64,000 nt of DNA, taken from Planctomonas deserti (GTDB taxonomy: Bacteria; Actinomycetota; Actinomycetes; Actinomycetales; Microbacteriaceae). The stretch spans positions 620,001 to 684,000 of the forward strand of contig NZ_QANL01000002.1 in the NCBI RefSeq assembly GCF_003067705.1. The letters are read 5' to 3'. Below the pieces are notes generated by a model. That model made no database searches. It had not been told where the DNA came from and was given only the letters and a program-made list of their open reading frames with translations. A program made the position numbers and the translations under genes. This document shows positions 8,705-16,377 of this stretch, piece by piece (the first letter of the stretch is position 1; every line of letters starts with the position of its first letter).

Positions 8705-8740
8705 GCGACATGCGCGACCGGCGCTGCAGGAGGGACAGCC

Positions 8741-9298
8741 GTGGTACTCGGTGCGATCGTGGCGTGCGAAGTGGCCTTCTGGGTCTTCCTCGTGGGGGGC
8801 CTGGCGGCACGCTACCTGCTCCACCGGCCGCGCCTGGGGGCGCTCCTCCTCATCGGAGCGCCGGTGGTCGACGTGCTCCTGCTCGCCCTCGTCGCCGTCG
8901 ACCTTCTGGGCGGGGGCCACGCGTCCGTGCATCACGGCATCGCCGCCCTCTACATCGGCGTCTCCGTCGCGTACGGGCACCGGATGATCGCGTGGGCCGA
9001 CGCGCGCTTCCAGCATCGGTTCGGTGATGGTCCAGCACCCGAGGTGCTGACCGGGCGGGCCTACACGGCGAAGTGCTGGAAGGACGTGGCCCGCACGGCG
9101 CTCGCCGCGGTCATCGCGGCCGGAATTCTCGCGGCGCTCATCGCGCTCGTGAACAGCCCGGCTCGTACGCAGGACCTCACGGGCTTCTTCCCGATCCTCG
9201 GATTCATCGTGGCCATCGAGATCCTCTGGGCCGCGAGCTACACCGTCTGGCCGAAGAAGGGGCGGGTCCACGCCTACCGGGCCGCGGAGAGTCGATAG
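8741..9298 (+). CDS. Multi-pass membrane protein of unknown function, paired with TetR regulator
   Basis: The 185-residue protein has an N-terminal pair of hydrophobic segments (about 2-25 and 33-58), a further one near 65-80, a cytoplasmic stretch with MIAWADARFQHRFG, then two more (about 115-137 and 147-168). The C-terminus WPKKGRVHAY is basic. I do not recognise a named family beyond conserved actinobacterial membrane proteins. The GTG start at 8741 is supported by GGAGGGA. The gene follows a strong promoter with a palindromic operator, and its stop lies 2 nt before the TetR gene, so the TetR protein very likely controls it. Confidence 0.72.
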   Translation: MVLGAIVACEVAFWVFLVGGLAARYLLHRPRLGALLLIGAPVVDVLLLALVAVDLLGGGHASVHHGIAALYIGVSVAYGHRMIAWADARFQHRFGDGPAPEVLTGRAYTAKCWKDVARTALAAVIAAGILAALIALVNSPARTQDLTGFFPILGFIVAIEILWAASYTVWPKKGRVHAYRAAESR

Positions 9299-9300
9299 TC

Positions 9301-9906
9301 GTGCCGAAGCTCATCGACCATGACGAACGTAACCGGGAGATCGCCGAGGCGTCGCTCCGGGTGCTCGATCGGGACGGCCTCGAAGCCCTCTCGGTGCGGC
9401 GGGTCGCGGAGGAGGCGGGCATCGCCCCGGCCTCGCTGCGGCGCTCGTTCCCCACGCAGCACGCGCTGCGCGAGCACTGTCTCGCCCTCATCCAGGAGCG
9501 GGTGGCGAGGAGGATCATCGCGCAGACGTCCTCGGGGCGGGCCTGGGCTTCCGATGTGCTCGCGCAGTTGCTGCCGCTCGACGCCGACCGCCGGCTGGAG
9601 CTCGTCGCGCAGACGCAGCTCGGGGTTCTCGCGCTGACGGATCCGGCCCTCCGACCCGCCGCGGTGCAACTGACGGGCGGCGTCGCCCAGGTGTGCGCCG
9701 CCGCCATCGATGCGCTGGATTCCGCGGGAGAGCTCGGCGCCGGGCGTGACCGGGTACATGAGGCGAGGATCCTGCACGCGGTCCTGGACGGGGCGGCGCT
9801 GCACGCGCTGTGGAGCCCCGGCGAGTTCCCCCGTACGCAGGCTCAGGCGCTGATCGAGCGCCACCTCGACGGGCTGCGGGAGGACGCTGTCCCACATCGC
9901 GAGTGA
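9301..9906 (+). CDS. TetR family transcriptional regulator
   Basis: The 201-residue protein has an N-terminal TetR helix-turn-helix: RNREIAEASLRVLDRDGLEA, then LSVRRVAEEAGIAPASLRRS and FPTQHALREHCLALI (residues about 10-65). The C-terminal ligand-binding helices are alanine-rich and give no clue to the inducer. The GTG at 9301 is 2 nt after the stop of the membrane-protein gene, so the two are translationally coupled. The 22-bp palindrome within the shared promoter (8677-8698) is the likely operator. Confidence 0.88.
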   Translation: MPKLIDHDERNREIAEASLRVLDRDGLEALSVRRVAEEAGIAPASLRRSFPTQHALREHCLALIQERVARRIIAQTSSGRAWASDVLAQLLPLDADRRLELVAQTQLGVLALTDPALRPAAVQLTGGVAQVCAAAIDALDSAGELGAGRDRVHEARILHAVLDGAALHALWSPGEFPRTQAQALIERHLDGLREDAVPHRE

Positions 9907-9932
9907 CCGGCCCGGGACTCTCGGGCGGCGGG

Positions 9933-10694
9933 ATGTGGAACACTTCCGGAGTGATCGACGTCGAGCTTGCGAGCATCCCGGCCGGGACGGTGGCGATGCA
10001 CGACGCCCGGCGGAAGCGGAAGTGGACCGTCGAGCTCGAGCCCTTCGAGATCGCGGTGTTCGCCGTCACGGAGGAGCTGTACGCGGAGCACGCGGATGCG
10101 CCATCGCGTCATCCCCGGCGGCCCGCGACGGACATGAGCTGGTTCGCCGCGATCCGCTTCTGCAACGCGCTGTCGGAGTGGGAGGGCTACGACCCGGCGT
10201 ACCGGTTCGACGGGGTGGACGTCGTGTGGGACGTGACCTCCGACGGCTACCGACTGCCGACCGAGGCCGAGTGGGAGTACGCGTGCCGGGCGGGATCGAC
10301 GAGCGCGACGTACGGGCCGCTCGGCGAGGTCGCCTGGACCTCCGCGGACGGGGTGAGCACGCCGCAGAACGTCGGCGGGAAGCTGCCCAACCTCAACGGG
10401 CTCTTCGACACCCTCGGCAACGCGTGGGAGTGGTGCTGGGACCTGCTCGACCCGGCCCGCTACGGCGAGTACCGGGTGTTCCGCGGCGGCGGCTTCGCGG
10501 ACGACGCCTGGAGCGTGCGCGCCTCGACGCGCCGCGGGGGCGAGCCGCGCATGCACCACGATGACGTCGGGTTCCGCGTCGCACGGGGCGGCTTCGACGC
10601 CGAGGGGGAGGCTCAGGGCTGGTCCTTGCTCGCGGACCGAGAACGGGCCGCGTACGACGGACCTCTTCCGCCCGGCTGGACCCCGCGGCGGTGA
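9933..10694 (+). CDS. SUMF1/formylglycine-generating-enzyme-fold protein without visible catalytic Cys pair
   Basis: The 253-residue protein has the sulfatase-modifying-factor fold: VELASIPAGTVAM, FEIAVFAVTEELYAE, ATDMSWFAAIRFCNALSE, YRLPTEAEWEYACRAG, LPNLNGLFDTLGNAWEWCWD, and YRVFRGGGFADDAWSVRAS ending DVGFRVARG. True formylglycine-generating enzymes carry two copper-binding cysteines near the C-terminus; no Cys occurs after the WEWCWD motif here, so enzymatic FGE activity is doubtful. No sulfatase gene is nearby. The ATG at 9933 follows GGCGGCGGG; a GTG at 9951 is an alternative start. Confidence 0.78.
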   Translation: MWNTSGVIDVELASIPAGTVAMHDARRKRKWTVELEPFEIAVFAVTEELYAEHADAPSRHPRRPATDMSWFAAIRFCNALSEWEGYDPAYRFDGVDVVWDVTSDGYRLPTEAEWEYACRAGSTSATYGPLGEVAWTSADGVSTPQNVGGKLPNLNGLFDTLGNAWEWCWDLLDPARYGEYRVFRGGGFADDAWSVRASTRRGGEPRMHHDDVGFRVARGGFDAEGEAQGWSLLADRERAAYDGPLPPGWTPRR

Positions 10695-10786
10695 CGCCGG
10701 CCGCGGTCCCGTCCCATTGACGGCGTCGTTTCTGCCTCCGTACGGTGTGCAGCACGGCACCCGATCACCGGTGATGGAGGCGCGTC

Positions 10787-11287
10787 ATGTCCGCAACAAT
10801 CGTGGGACCGAAGGACGGCAAGTTCGGCGATCTCGGCACGCTCGGTGTCCGCTTCATGCTCTGGTCCGAGCAGTCCGGCGGCACGGTCTCGATCGTCGAG
10901 CATCCGATGCCGCCGAAGGCCCTGGCGGCCCCGCTACACCGCCACTCGCGGGAGGACGAGTACTCCTTCGTGCTCGAAGGATCCACGGGCGCGCAGTTGG
11001 GTTCGGACATCGTCACTGCGCACGTCGGCGACCTGGTCTTCTTGCCGCGCAACGAGTGGCACACGTTCTGGAACCCCGCCGACGAGCCGTGCCGCATCCT
11101 CGAGATCATCTCGCCAGGGGGGTTCGAGCTCTTCTTCGAGGAGCTCGTGGACTTCGAGGGCGTGCCGGATCCGGTGTTCCTGGCCGACCTCGGCACCCGG
11201 TACGGCATCGAGTTCGATTTCGAGAGCATCCCCGATCTGTGCGCGACGCACGGCCTCTGGTACCCCGAGGACGAGATGCTGGTGTAG
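10787..11287 (+). CDS. Cupin-domain protein
   Basis: The 166-residue single cupin has motif 1 as PLHRHSREDEYSFVLEG (His, His and Glu metal ligands) and motif 2 as VGDLVFLPRNEWHTFWNP (distal His), followed by a C-terminal extension with VDFEGVPDPVFLADLGTRYG. Such proteins may be small dioxygenases, isomerases or ligand sensors; none is indicated by the neighbours. A GGAGGCG ribosome site lies before the ATG. A TACGGT box at about 10740 could be its -10. Confidence 0.8.
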   Translation: MSATIVGPKDGKFGDLGTLGVRFMLWSEQSGGTVSIVEHPMPPKALAAPLHRHSREDEYSFVLEGSTGAQLGSDIVTAHVGDLVFLPRNEWHTFWNPADEPCRILEIISPGGFELFFEELVDFEGVPDPVFLADLGTRYGIEFDFESIPDLCATHGLWYPEDEMLV

Positions 11288-11369
11288 CGAGGGGTGAGGG
11301 CGCCGACGGCCCTGTGCTCAGCCGAGCGGCGGATCAGTCTGGCCGCTACACGGGGATGCCCTGGCCGGC

Positions 11370-11711
11370 TTAGAGCGCGTCAAGCTGGCGGAGTGCCTCG
11401 TGAGCCCGAGCGAGGCGCACGTCCTCCGGGTCGTCCCACCAGTAGGGGCCGCGCTCGCCGAGACCGTGCTTCGCGAGGCCGACGCGGGTGCGCGCCGCGG
11501 CGACCGCGTCCTCGTCTCCGGCGCGCTTGGCCACCCGCACTCCCGACCGGCCCCGGCCGAGGTGCGACTTCAGTGCCTGGACGACGTCCTCGGGCAGTGA
11601 GGGATCCGTGCGGCGCCACCGGCGCCTGTCGACGATGAGCCACCGTTCGTCGTCTGACGCTTCGTCGTCCGGATCGGAGTCGCCGGGCGCGGTGTCGTCG
11701 GGCTCGGTCAT
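11370..11711 (-). CDS. Small charged protein (actinobacterial, often labelled 'Tol biopolymer transport' without evidence)
   Basis: The 113-residue soluble protein has an acidic N-terminus (MTEPDDTAPGDSDPDDEASDD, residues 1-21), a central DERWLIVDRRRWRRTDPSLPE, and a helical region VVQALKSHLGRGRSGVRVAK with GLAKHGLGERGPYWWDDP near the end. I recall similar proteins as conserved in Microbacteriaceae and inconsistently annotated; there is no transmembrane segment or TolB/TolR feature. No ribosome site is visible; TACGGT (complement of 11718-11723) ends 6 nt before the ATG, so a leaderless transcript is likely. Confidence 0.6.
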   Translation of the reverse strand: MTEPDDTAPGDSDPDDEASDDERWLIVDRRRWRRTDPSLPEDVVQALKSHLGRGRSGVRVAKRAGDEDAVAAARTRVGLAKHGLGERGPYWWDDPEDVRLARAHEALRQLDAL

Positions 11712-11821
11712 CCCTCGACCGTACAACTGAGGGGCGCGGGGGAGTGGGTCCCGGTTCGGGCGCAGCGTGGGTCCACGACGGGGTGCACGGGCGGTCGCAC
11801 CGCTGCTTCTAGGGTGGGTGC

Positions 11822-12478
11822 GTGAGCATCGCGCGTCCCCCGGAGCCGATCGAAAGCGCTCGTACCCGAGACCACATCCCCCTCAGCGCGACGTGGTGGG
11901 TGCTCGGAGGCGCCATCTCAGCGCTGATGATGGTCGTCACCATTGTGTTCCTGTTGCGGGAGGTGCTGCACAGCGGATGCAGCATGCCGCCGCCGGGCAG
12001 CGAGGGCGCGGGCACCTGGATCTGCGGGGACGGCCTCAGCCTCGTCCAGCCCGTCGTGGAGTCCGGCGCGATGACGATCGCGGTGGCCGTGATTGGGGTG
12101 CTGGTCGCTGCCCGGCTGCGCAATGACCGCGCGGCGCGGATCGCGCTGACCGCGCTCGCCGTGGGCGCGGTCACCTCGATGCTGCTGTGGACCTGGGATG
12201 CCGCGGCCCGGGTGTACGAGACGGTGCCGGTCGGTGTCCATCCGCAGCACTACTGGTTCTCGGCCGTCGGCCCGGCCGCGGTGGTCGCGGTGCCCGCGAT
12301 GGTCGTCGCGGTCGTCGGCGCACTGCTTCCGGGCAGGGTCGCCCGCGTTCTGTTGCTGGTCGGGATCGCCGGACTGGGAGTCGCGACCGTGCTCCAGGTG
12401 GGGCTGGCCGCGTCGACGCTCCTCGCGATGGGCCTCCTCGCCAGCGCGAGGACGCGAATGGGACGCGGGGCTTCGTGA
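11822..12478 (+). CDS. Hypothetical membrane protein, about five transmembrane segments
   Basis: The protein has 218 residues. Hydrophobic segments fall at about 24-47, 82-98, 108-125, 148-170 and 175-205, separated by short charged loops. A loop of about 30 residues after the first segment contains two Cys (SGCSMPP and WICGDG), which could form a disulfide outside the cell. I do not recognise the family. The GTG start lies exactly 6 nt after TAGGGT (11810-11815), with only a G-rich stretch between, consistent with a leaderless message. Confidence 0.65.
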   Translation: MSIARPPEPIESARTRDHIPLSATWWVLGGAISALMMVVTIVFLLREVLHSGCSMPPPGSEGAGTWICGDGLSLVQPVVESGAMTIAVAVIGVLVAARLRNDRAARIALTALAVGAVTSMLLWTWDAAARVYETVPVGVHPQHYWFSAVGPAAVVAVPAMVVAVVGALLPGRVARVLLLVGIAGLGVATVLQVGLAASTLLAMGLLASARTRMGRGAS

Positions 12479-12569
12479 TCGCCCTCGGGGGCTAGACAGA
12501 TCTGCCCTCCTCGTTTGGCAGGGGACGGCATCCTTCACCGAGCGTCGTCGCGAGGCGCAGGATGGTGCC

Positions 12570-13223
12570 GTGTCCGATGCAGCCGACGCAACTCGTGAAC
12601 CGCTGCCTGCGGTGCTGATGTGGCTGCGCACCGACGTTCCTGGCTGGGAGGTCGTCGTGGTGGACGACCGGAGCGGGTTGCGGGCGCGGGGGTCGCAGCA
12701 CGCCGTCGATCCCGTGCCGTACGCGCTGAGCTACGAGCTGTGGACCGACGCCCGGTGGGCCACGACGCGGCTGGTTGCGCACGCGGAGGGCGCTGGCTGG
12801 ACTCGGGACCTCGAGCTGACCCGGAACGGGAACGAGTGGACGTCGGTGTCGGCTGCGGCGGGCGAGGCCGATATCGCGTCCTTCGACGGCAGCGGCGTTC
12901 GAGCCCCCGCACCACCCGGCATCGCTGATCCGGAGGCGCTGCGTGGCGCGGTCGACGTGGACATCGGCGGCTCGCCCCTGACGAACGCGCTGCCGGTGCG
13001 GCGGCTTGGGCTGCTCGCCACGGAGCCGGGATCCGTGGTTCGGCTCGGCAGTGCGTGGGTGCTGCCACCGACGCTTGAGGTCGTCGCGTCGGCGCAGACC
13101 TACGAGGTCCTGTCGGGCGACCGCATCCGCTACGGGGATGCCGGGAACGGCGCCGTCATCGAGTACGACGCCGACGGCTGGGTGCGCGACTACGAGGGCC
13201 TCGCCCGGCGCGTGGCCGGCTGA
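12570..13223 (+). CDS. Putative glycolipid-binding (DUF1089) family protein
   Basis: The 217-residue soluble protein has the features I associate with DUF1089/putative glycolipid-binding proteins: an early W-R-x-D-x-P-G-x-E motif (MWLRTDVPGWEVVVVDD), SYELWTDARWATTRLVAHAEG, and paired beta strands ending in YEVLSGDRIRYGDAGNGAVI with a YDADGWVRDYEGLARRV tail. The family forms a beta-barrel of unproven role. The start is uncertain: GTG at 12570 gives a short acidic leader, while ATG at 12618 would start right at the conserved motif. Confidence 0.68.
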   Translation: MSDAADATREPLPAVLMWLRTDVPGWEVVVVDDRSGLRARGSQHAVDPVPYALSYELWTDARWATTRLVAHAEGAGWTRDLELTRNGNEWTSVSAAAGEADIASFDGSGVRAPAPPGIADPEALRGAVDVDIGGSPLTNALPVRRLGLLATEPGSVVRLGSAWVLPPTLEVVASAQTYEVLSGDRIRYGDAGNGAVIEYDADGWVRDYEGLARRVAG

Positions 13224-13309
13224 GCGCGTTCAGGCCAGCCGGTCGGCGTCCTCGCCGGCGAAATACCAGCACCCGTTCCGCTGCCGCAGCTCCGCGGATC
13301 CCGTTCCGG

Positions 13310-13380
13310 ATTCAGGCTGTGCTGCGACACGCCGCGTTTGGACCCCGTCGAAACGCGGCGTGTCGCAGCTGGGCCTGAAT
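13310..13380. repeat. Perfect 30-bp-arm palindrome (family 2, copy 2)
   Basis: The outer arms ATTCAGGC (13310-13317) and GCCTGAAT (13373-13380) flank the inner perfect arms at 13321-13339 (GCTGCGACACGCCGCGTTT) and 13351-13369, around an 11-nt loop. It lies between convergent genes and could act as a two-way terminator. A less perfect copy with the same flanks is at 2100-2148. Confidence 0.88.
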
Positions 13381-13478
13381 TGCGAACGGTGACGGGGAGG
13401 GGGGATCGGGACCGCGGCGCGGACGAGGAGGGGGAGCCGGAGTGCAGAGGGAGGCGGGCCGGCGAGCGGGGTCGGCGG

Positions 13479-14216
13479 CTATCGGACGAGGTCGAGCACG
13501 AACGCCGCCGTGGTCTCGACCACGAGGTCGGCGATGCCGCGGGCGGTGAGCGGCGAACCCTTCAGCGCCTTGAGGCCGTGGTCGGCGCCGGCCACCTCCA
13601 CCACGCGAATCCGTTCGGTGGCGGATCCGCCAGCGTCGGCACCCTGCTCCGCCTGTTCCGCGGCGGCAGAGTACTCACGGGCGTGCGCGGCGGCCTCGGC
13701 CACCTCCGCCCGCACCATCGCGGCGGAGCCGAAGGCGTCGCGATCGCCCTGCAGCACGAGCACCGGCACCGCAGGCGACAGGAGCTCGCCGAGGCGGGAC
13801 TTCTCCGGGCCGCTGCCCGGCGGGTGCAGCGGGAACGACAGGCAGACGACGGCGGACGCGCCGACCGCAGCCGCGGTGCGGCACGCCACGCGGGCACCGG
13901 CGCTGCGGCCGCCAATCACGAGGGGGAGCCCGGGCGTGAGCTCCGCGACGGCCGCGGCGGCCTCGAGCCAGGCGACGTCGAGCGTCGCGGGCCGCGCCGC
14001 CACCCTCTTGCCCGCCGTGCGCCACGGCTGCTCGTAGCGCAGCACCGTGATGCCGAGGGCGGGCAGGCGCGCCGCCAGTGCGGCGAGGTCGACCGCGTTC
14101 ACGCCGCCGCCGGCGCCGTGACCCAGCCACAGCGCGGCGCGCGCGGCGGGCGCCTCGTCCACCACGAGGCGGGAGGGTCCGACGGACGTGGGAAGGGCGA
14201 CATCCACGATCGGCAC
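13479..14216 (-). CDS. Alpha/beta hydrolase (KANL3/Tex30-like, dienelactone-hydrolase-type)
   Basis: The 245-residue protein has LWLGHGAGGGVNAVDL as the oxyanion loop, GGRSAGARVA holding the nucleophile Ser, VLVLQGDRDAFGSAA with the acid Asp, and VAGADHGLKAL with the catalytic His. The Gly-rich nucleophile elbow GxSxG is preserved. This family contains esterases and small uncharacterised hydrolases; the substrate is unknown. A GTG start (complement of 14214-14216) has GGAG 5 nt upstream. The gene converges on the DUF1089 gene. Confidence 0.8.
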   Translation of the reverse strand: MPIVDVALPTSVGPSRLVVDEAPAARAALWLGHGAGGGVNAVDLAALAARLPALGITVLRYEQPWRTAGKRVAARPATLDVAWLEAAAAVAELTPGLPLVIGGRSAGARVACRTAAAVGASAVVCLSFPLHPPGSGPEKSRLGELLSPAVPVLVLQGDRDAFGSAAMVRAEVAEAAAHAREYSAAAEQAEQGADAGGSATERIRVVEVAGADHGLKALKGSPLTARGIADLVVETTAAFVLDLVR

Positions 14217-14288
14217 GCTACTCCGAGCCGCCGCCCTCGCCGAGACCGTCGCGCCGGGCGTCAGCGCTTGCTGCTCGCCGCGGCGGGA

Positions 14289-15044
14289 TCACTTGTCTAC
14301 GAGGGTGACCTCGAACGAGTACAGGTCTGGGCGGTAGCAGTGGTGCCCGAACTCGACCGCTCGGCCGGAGTTGTCGAACGCCGTCCGGTCCATGGTGAGC
14401 ACGGCCCCATGCCCGATCTCGAGCAGGCGGCCCTCCTCGGCGGTGGCGGTGCGCGCCCCGATCTTCTGGTGGGCGACGCGGATCGTGACGTTGCGGGCCC
14501 GGAGCACCTGGTAGAGCCCCGACGTCTCGAGCTCGGCCGCGGTGATCGTGGTGAAGGTCTCGGGCAGGAAGTTCTCGAGCACGCCGATGGGCACGCCGTC
14601 CGCGTAGCGGAGCCGGCGCACGTGCAGCACGGGCGACTCGAGGGGCACGTCGAGGATCTCGGCCATCCGCTCGTCGGCACCGACGACCTGGTGGGTGAGG
14701 AGCTTCGTGGAGGGCTGCTTATTGCTGCGGGCGAGGTCCTCGTAGAGGCTCGTCAGCTCGACCTTGCGGCTGAGCTGGCCGTGCACGACCTGGGTGCCGA
14801 CTCCGCGCCTGCGCACGAGGAGGCCTTTATCCACCACGTCCTGGATGGCGCGCCGGATCGTGGGCCGCGAGAGCCCCAGCCGCTGGCTGAGCGCGATCTC
14901 GTTCTCCAGCCGCGCGCCCGCGGGCAGGGAGCCGTTCAGGATCGCCGACTCGATGCGCGTCGCGACCTGGTGGTACAGGGGGATGGGGCCGGCTCGATCC
15001 ATGTCCGAGAACAGGTCGGCGGGCAGCGTGCTCTCGTCGGGCAT
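14289..15044 (-). CDS. GntR family regulator, HutC/UTRA subfamily
   Basis: The 251-residue protein has an N-terminal winged helix (about residues 20-90: IPLYHQVATRIESAILNGSL, LGLSRPTIRRAIQDVVDKGL, RRRGVGTQVV) and a C-terminal UTRA effector domain (about 110-248) with VLHVRRLRYADGVPIGVLEN, GHGAVLTMDRTAFD and RAVEFGHHCYRPDLYSFEV. HutC-type regulators sense small sugars, sugar phosphates or amino acid derivatives. The start has a GAAGGAG ribosome site. Its target genes are not adjacent; an imperfect inverted repeat upstream (15087-15106) may be its own operator. Confidence 0.9.
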   Translation of the reverse strand: MPDESTLPADLFSDMDRAGPIPLYHQVATRIESAILNGSLPAGARLENEIALSQRLGLSRPTIRRAIQDVVDKGLLVRRRGVGTQVVHGQLSRKVELTSLYEDLARSNKQPSTKLLTHQVVGADERMAEILDVPLESPVLHVRRLRYADGVPIGVLENFLPETFTTITAAELETSGLYQVLRARNVTIRVAHQKIGARTATAEEGRLLEIGHGAVLTMDRTAFDNSGRAVEFGHHCYRPDLYSFEVTLVDK

Positions 15045-15086
15045 CCGGACTCACGCTCCTTCGTCGCAAACATCGCACTTCGTACG

Positions 15087-15106
15087 CTTGTTAGAACATT
15101 AGCAAG
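15087..15106 (-). promoter_or_regulatory. AT-rich inverted repeat upstream of the GntR gene, candidate operator
   Basis: CTTG-TTAGAACATTAG-CAAG has matching ends and an AT-rich core that stands out in this GC-rich DNA. It lies about 45 bp upstream of the GntR start, where its promoter should be. The assignment to the GntR protein is an inference. Confidence 0.4.
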
Positions 15107-15119
15107 GCGGGATGCATAC

Positions 15120-15285
15120 GGTCGCTGGGCTCGTCGAAGCGACGTGAGGGGTGGTGCGTCCCTTCGACAGGCTCAGGGACCGTGAGGGGAGCGACGTGAG
15201 GTGCGGTGCGTCCCTTCGACGGGCTCAGGGACCGTAAGGGGAGCGACGCGAGGTGCGGTGCGTCCCTCGACTGGCTCAGCGACCG
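15120..15285. repeat. REP-like palindrome cluster A (four units, 52-bp period)
   Basis: One GTCGCT...AGCGAC hairpin in reverse orientation (15120-15145) is followed by three forward copies at 15157, 15209 and 15261 with an exact 52-bp spacing. The first two are GTCCCT...AGGGAC; the third is mixed (GTCCCT with AGCGAC) and so is a broken stem. The cluster lies 3' of the GNAT gene and upstream of the GntR gene. Confidence 0.85.
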
Positions 15286-15323
15286 TGATCACCGTGCCGC
15301 CCTCACCCCAGGCGCCGTGCTAC

Positions 15324-15896
15324 CTACCCAAGGGGGAGCCGCATGAGGATGCGGGGGAAGCCGCCCGCGATGGAGTCCGTGTCCGCCGCCTTCGTGAAGC
15401 CCGCGCGCTCGAACATGGCGCGGGTCCCCACGAACGCCATCGTCTGATCAACGCGCTCGCCGCCGTTGTCCACCGGGTAGCTCTCGACGGCGGGCGCACC
15501 ACAGGCCCGCGCGTACTCGACGGCGCCGTCGATGAGCGCGCCCGTGATGCCGTGCCTGCGGTACCCCGGGCGCACGCGGATGCACCAGATGGACCAGACC
15601 GGAAGGTCGTCGACGTGCGGGATCTTGCGGGAGTGGGCGAACGGATGCAGCTCGGAGCGCGGGGCGACCCCCGCCCACCCGGCGACCTCGCCGTCGAGGT
15701 GCGCCAGCACGCCCGGGGCGATGTCCCGGGCGCACAGCTCGCGCACGCGCTCCGCACGGGCGGTGCCGACGAGCGACCGGTTCTCCTTCGACGAGAGTCG
15801 CCAGGACAGACACCAGCACACCGACGACTCGGGTTTCTTCGGCGCGAACATCACCGCCATGTCGTCGAAGTCATGCGCCGGTCGCACCTCGATCAT
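15324..15896 (-). CDS. GNAT family N-acetyltransferase
   Basis: The 190-residue protein has MIEVRPAHDFDDMAVMFAPK at the N-terminus, CWCLSWRLSSKENRSL, then the acetyl-CoA-binding core VWSIWCIRVRPGYRRHGIT (the R/Q-x-x-G-x-G/A loop reads YRRHGI), ALIDGAVEYARACGAPAVES, and a C-terminal FERAGFTKAAD. The substrate is unknown. The ATG at 15896 begins the conserved region; an upstream in-frame ATG would add a Gly/Ala-rich leader with no ribosome site. Confidence 0.83.
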   Translation of the reverse strand: MIEVRPAHDFDDMAVMFAPKKPESSVCWCLSWRLSSKENRSLVGTARAERVRELCARDIAPGVLAHLDGEVAGWAGVAPRSELHPFAHSRKIPHVDDLPVWSIWCIRVRPGYRRHGITGALIDGAVEYARACGAPAVESYPVDNGGERVDQTMAFVGTRAMFERAGFTKAADTDSIAGGFPRILMRLPLG

Positions 15897-16059
15897 CCCG
15901 TTCCCGCCTCCGTCCGCTCCACCCAGAACCACCGCGCCGCCGACCGCCATCACGGATCCGGCGTCGGCGAACGGAACCATGGTGGCACCGGTCGCGCCCG
16001 CCCGGTAGGTCGGTAGCCTGAGTGGCGACGCGATGGCGACGCGACGAGGGGGAGAACCG

Positions 16060-16293
16060 GTGGCCGACGAGAAGATGGCGAAGGACGGGGGCGGCGGCGG
16101 CCAGCGTGCCTCGTACCAGGTGCTCGGCTATGTCTTCGGCCTTCTCGGGCTCGTGCTGCTGCTGGGCATCGACAGCCGCGCGGCCGGCCTGCCGTTCCTC
16201 GTTCTCGGGGTCACCTTCTTCCTCATCGGCCGGAACGGCGGACGGCGGAGGTCCTCCAGACCCGGCTCCGAGCCCGGCACCGGACGCGACTAG
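16060..16293 (+). CDS. Small two-helix membrane protein
   Basis: The 77-residue protein has a short polar N-terminus with a five-Gly run, two adjacent hydrophobic segments (about 21-38 and 43-58, LGYVFGLLGLVLLLG and LPFLVLGVTFFLIG), and an arginine-rich cytoplasmic tail. The GTG start at 16060 is preceded by a strong GAGGGGGAGAA site, which favours it over the ATG at 16033. The function is unknown. Confidence 0.6.
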   Translation: MADEKMAKDGGGGGQRASYQVLGYVFGLLGLVLLLGIDSRAAGLPFLVLGVTFFLIGRNGGRRRSSRPGSEPGTGRD

Positions 16294-16377
16294 ACCGGCC
16301 GACGGGCGACTCCAGAGCCCGTTCCTGGCCCCGTCGGCGCGTGGTTACACTGAGAGCCGTCGGACGACGGAGGACCA

